The notes under the pieces: generated by a model | Told to the model about the DNA's origin: nothing | The model's input: the letters and a program-made list of their open reading frames with translations, nothing else | Databases searched by the model: none | Program-made: the position numbers and the translations under genes | Assembly (NCBI RefSeq): GCF_014905175.1 | Contig: NC_057788.1 | Span: forward strand, 1,426,001-1,490,000 | Direction of reading: 5' to 3' | Source: Aphidius gifuensis | Lineage: Eukaryota > Arthropoda > Insecta > Hymenoptera > Braconidae | DNA: 64,000 nt | Shown: positions 62,161 through 64,000 of the stretch, in pieces | Layout: each line of letters begins with the position of its first letter | Position numbering within the stretch: the first letter of the stretch is position 1

Positions 62161-63117
62161 ATGATAATGTCTATGAGGAGAATCGCCGTTTTGGCAGCAG
62201 TACATTCATCCCAACTGAATAATACACCTGGTTACAATTCGACAAGTAATAATCATGGAAAAACCAACAGATACGATAACGAAATGCATGAAAATGTCAA
62301 CGTGCTTCTTGGAGGGTAAGAAAAAAAAAAAATTCTATATTCAATATAAAAACCTTTAATCGACCTTTGATTATAAAAAAAAAAAAAAAAAAAAATATCA
62401 GAATACAAATTTAGAAAAATAAATTAATTCAAGTGTATAAGAAAAATTTCAAATGTAAAATTAATTTAAGCTTATAAATATTTAATAATTATTAATAAAA
62501 AATTGTATTTAATTTTTTTAGTGCAATGATGAGTGGACTTATATTTATGATTGTATTTATTTGTTATTGTTGTCATCGTAATGTTAATAAACAACGACCA
62601 CATGAGTATACAAATTACTGGAGACCAGAACCAGAAATTCAAAATTTAGAAATATTTACAATGGATTCACATGCAATGGTAAATAATAAAATAAATAATG
62701 AAATTATTTATTAAATAATATGGTTAATTAATTTAAGATCCATTTATCAATTTGAAATTTAATTAACAATTTTTATAATTTGTTAAAAAAAAATAGGGAA
62801 GATTTTTGGGTGCACCACAATGTTGGGAACAAAATGGTCCAGATGATTTACCAACAACAATGTCATTACCATGTATTGTCAACACTGGACCACCACCATC
62901 ATATGAAAGTTTAATATTTAATAGTAATAAAAATATGAAAAAATTAATTGATAGAAAAGAATCATCATCAGGTAATGATAGTACAGTATGTACACTATCA
63001 ACAGTTGATGACAATGAAAATTGTTGTCAACAATTAAATAATTTAAAAAAAGAAGACGATGAAGAACTTCCTTCTTATGAAACAGCACTTAAACTTGAGG
63101 CAAATGGTTACGTTTAA
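62161..63117 (+). CDS. Small single-pass membrane protein with PY-type motifs, Commissureless-like
   Basis: Three exons: 62161-62315, 62522-62678 and 62797-63117 (210 residues, phases 2, 0). ATGs at 62161, 62167 and 62173 are in frame; the first is used here. An extracellular or lumenal N-terminus of about 50 polar residues with NNT and NST sequons is followed by one membrane segment (GLIFMIVFICYCC), then a cytosolic tail. The tail has WRPEPEIQNLEIFTMDSHA and two motifs, PPPSYESL and LPSYETALKLE. Drosophila Commissureless proteins share this single-pass layout and use PPxY/LPSY motifs to bind the Nedd4 ubiquitin ligase and send Robo to endosomes, which controls midline crossing of axons. A comm/comm2-type role is an inference from layout and motifs; another Nedd4 adaptor is possible. 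The upstream region is large and rich in possible control elements. Confidence 0.6.
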
Positions 63118-64000
63118 AAATATTATTTGATCAATTTTTATTACGTAATTATTTAATTTTCGAAGAATTGATTTCGATTATTATTTATTTATTTTTGTCG
63201 AAATGTTGATAGAAAATATTCGTAATATTTAATTGATCAAGTGCCTCGAATTAAAAATTATAATTTTCTTTTTTTTTTAATAATAAAACCAAAGTTGCCT
63301 GAAGAGTTTTTAAACTCTACAAAAAAAAAAACATACCACAACCAAAAATATATCATAGTAAATATAATAAAAATAAAAAAATAGTTGAATTTTATTTTTT
63401 ACGTATTTTAGATTGTAAGATTTTGTACATAGTAAAAAAGAAAATAATTATTTAAATAATTTAATATTTTTAATCTTAGATTGAATAATTATGTTGTATA
63501 GAAAAATTGAAAGAAAAAAAAAATTTATTTGTATTATTAGGTTATTTAAATAATGTCGTTTATCAAGTATGTCAACCTGTCGACAGGTTAATTGTTATAA
63601 AAAAAAAAAATAATAAGAATTAATCAATTGTAATTTTGTTTTGTGTTTATAATTTTTAAAAATGTCAGGTAAATTTTCATTGAAATTGATATATTGTATT
63701 TGAGTGATTTTAAAATTGAATTTTGTTATCAGTAAATTTATTTTTGGTTTCATTGAAAGACAAGTGTGTGGATTATTCGAAATTAATTTTTTTCTTTGTT
63801 GATTTTATTTCAATTAATCTTATCACAAAATAAATAATATTTCAAGTGTACAAACAATGATAATGTATTTTTGATTTTTAAATTTAAAAAACATATGTGT
63901 GTGTTTATATTATTATTATTTTTTGTGAAAAATATGAGTGATGAATAAAAACAGATATTTAATTGAATGAATAAATTATAGATTGTTTGTTTATTTATTT
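63118..64000. other. 3' flank to the window end
   Basis: AT-rich, probably the 3' UTR of the Commissureless-like gene. A perfect palindrome ACCTGTCGACAGGT lies at 63576-63589. No further gene is seen. Confidence 0.45.

Noticed and set aside
63576..63589. Perfect palindrome ACCTGTCGACAGGT as a terminator or control site
   Set aside because: A single 14-base palindrome with no loop in a 3' flank has no clear function in a eukaryotic gene; noted only.
1..64000. tRNA, rRNA, CRISPR arrays, operons, viral insertions
   Set aside because: I looked for tRNA arm motifs, repeat-spacer patterns and viral structural or replication genes and found none that I can support. Gene structure is typical for an insect nucleus.

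Overview
This is a stretch of very AT-rich eukaryotic nuclear DNA with short, canonical GT-AG introns and an insect gene set. The three classical six-cysteine odorant-binding proteins, the chitinolytic hexosaminidases and the gene content point to an insect. The extreme AT content would fit a small hymenopteran such as a braconid parasitoid wasp, but that placement is inference. Most genes below were rebuilt by joining exons by hand from splice sites and phase. Every rebuilt model except the partial first gene closes with consistent phase from start to stop.

Layout: the 3' part of a NOMO-type ER membrane protein (1-2874, +); three tandem odorant-binding protein genes (3.2-9.6 kb, -); a 679-residue protein with two copies of a Tc1-type DNA-binding module (12.0-14.3 kb, +); an unrecognised acidic protein (14.7-15.3 kb, -); an F-box/leucine-rich-repeat protein (15.8-17.4 kb, -); a broken DIP2-like remnant (18.6-19.1 kb); an orphan protein built of eleven 24-residue repeats (19.4-20.8 kb, +); BCS1 (21.2-22.9 kb, -), head to head with UGGT (23.8-29.1 kb, +); a ZnT zinc transporter with three candidate first exons (30.0-35.4 kb, +); a two-RRM SR-type protein (36.1-37.8 kb, -); SDR39U1 (38.5-39.8 kb, -), head to head with MED10 (40.0-40.8 kb, +); two tandem GH20 hexosaminidases (42.0-47.7 kb, +); two tandem family-B GPCRs resembling parathyroid-hormone receptors (48.4-53.1 kb, -); a fused-lobes-type GH20 (55.9-59.2 kb, -); and a small Commissureless-like membrane protein (62.2-63.1 kb, +).

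Tandem duplication is the main theme: OBPs (x3), hexosaminidases (x2 plus a related third gene) and GPCRs (x2). In each set exon lengths are conserved almost exactly. Several genes act in the secretory pathway (NOMO, UGGT, the fused-lobes hexosaminidase), but nothing suggests they are co-regulated. I see no CRISPR array, no rRNA or tRNA gene that I can support, and no intact transposon. The most unusual items are the duplicated transposase-derived DNA-binding protein, the 72-bp-repeat orphan gene, the in-frame microexon in UGGT, the alternative ZnT starts, and the GPCR pair that lacks a signal peptide.
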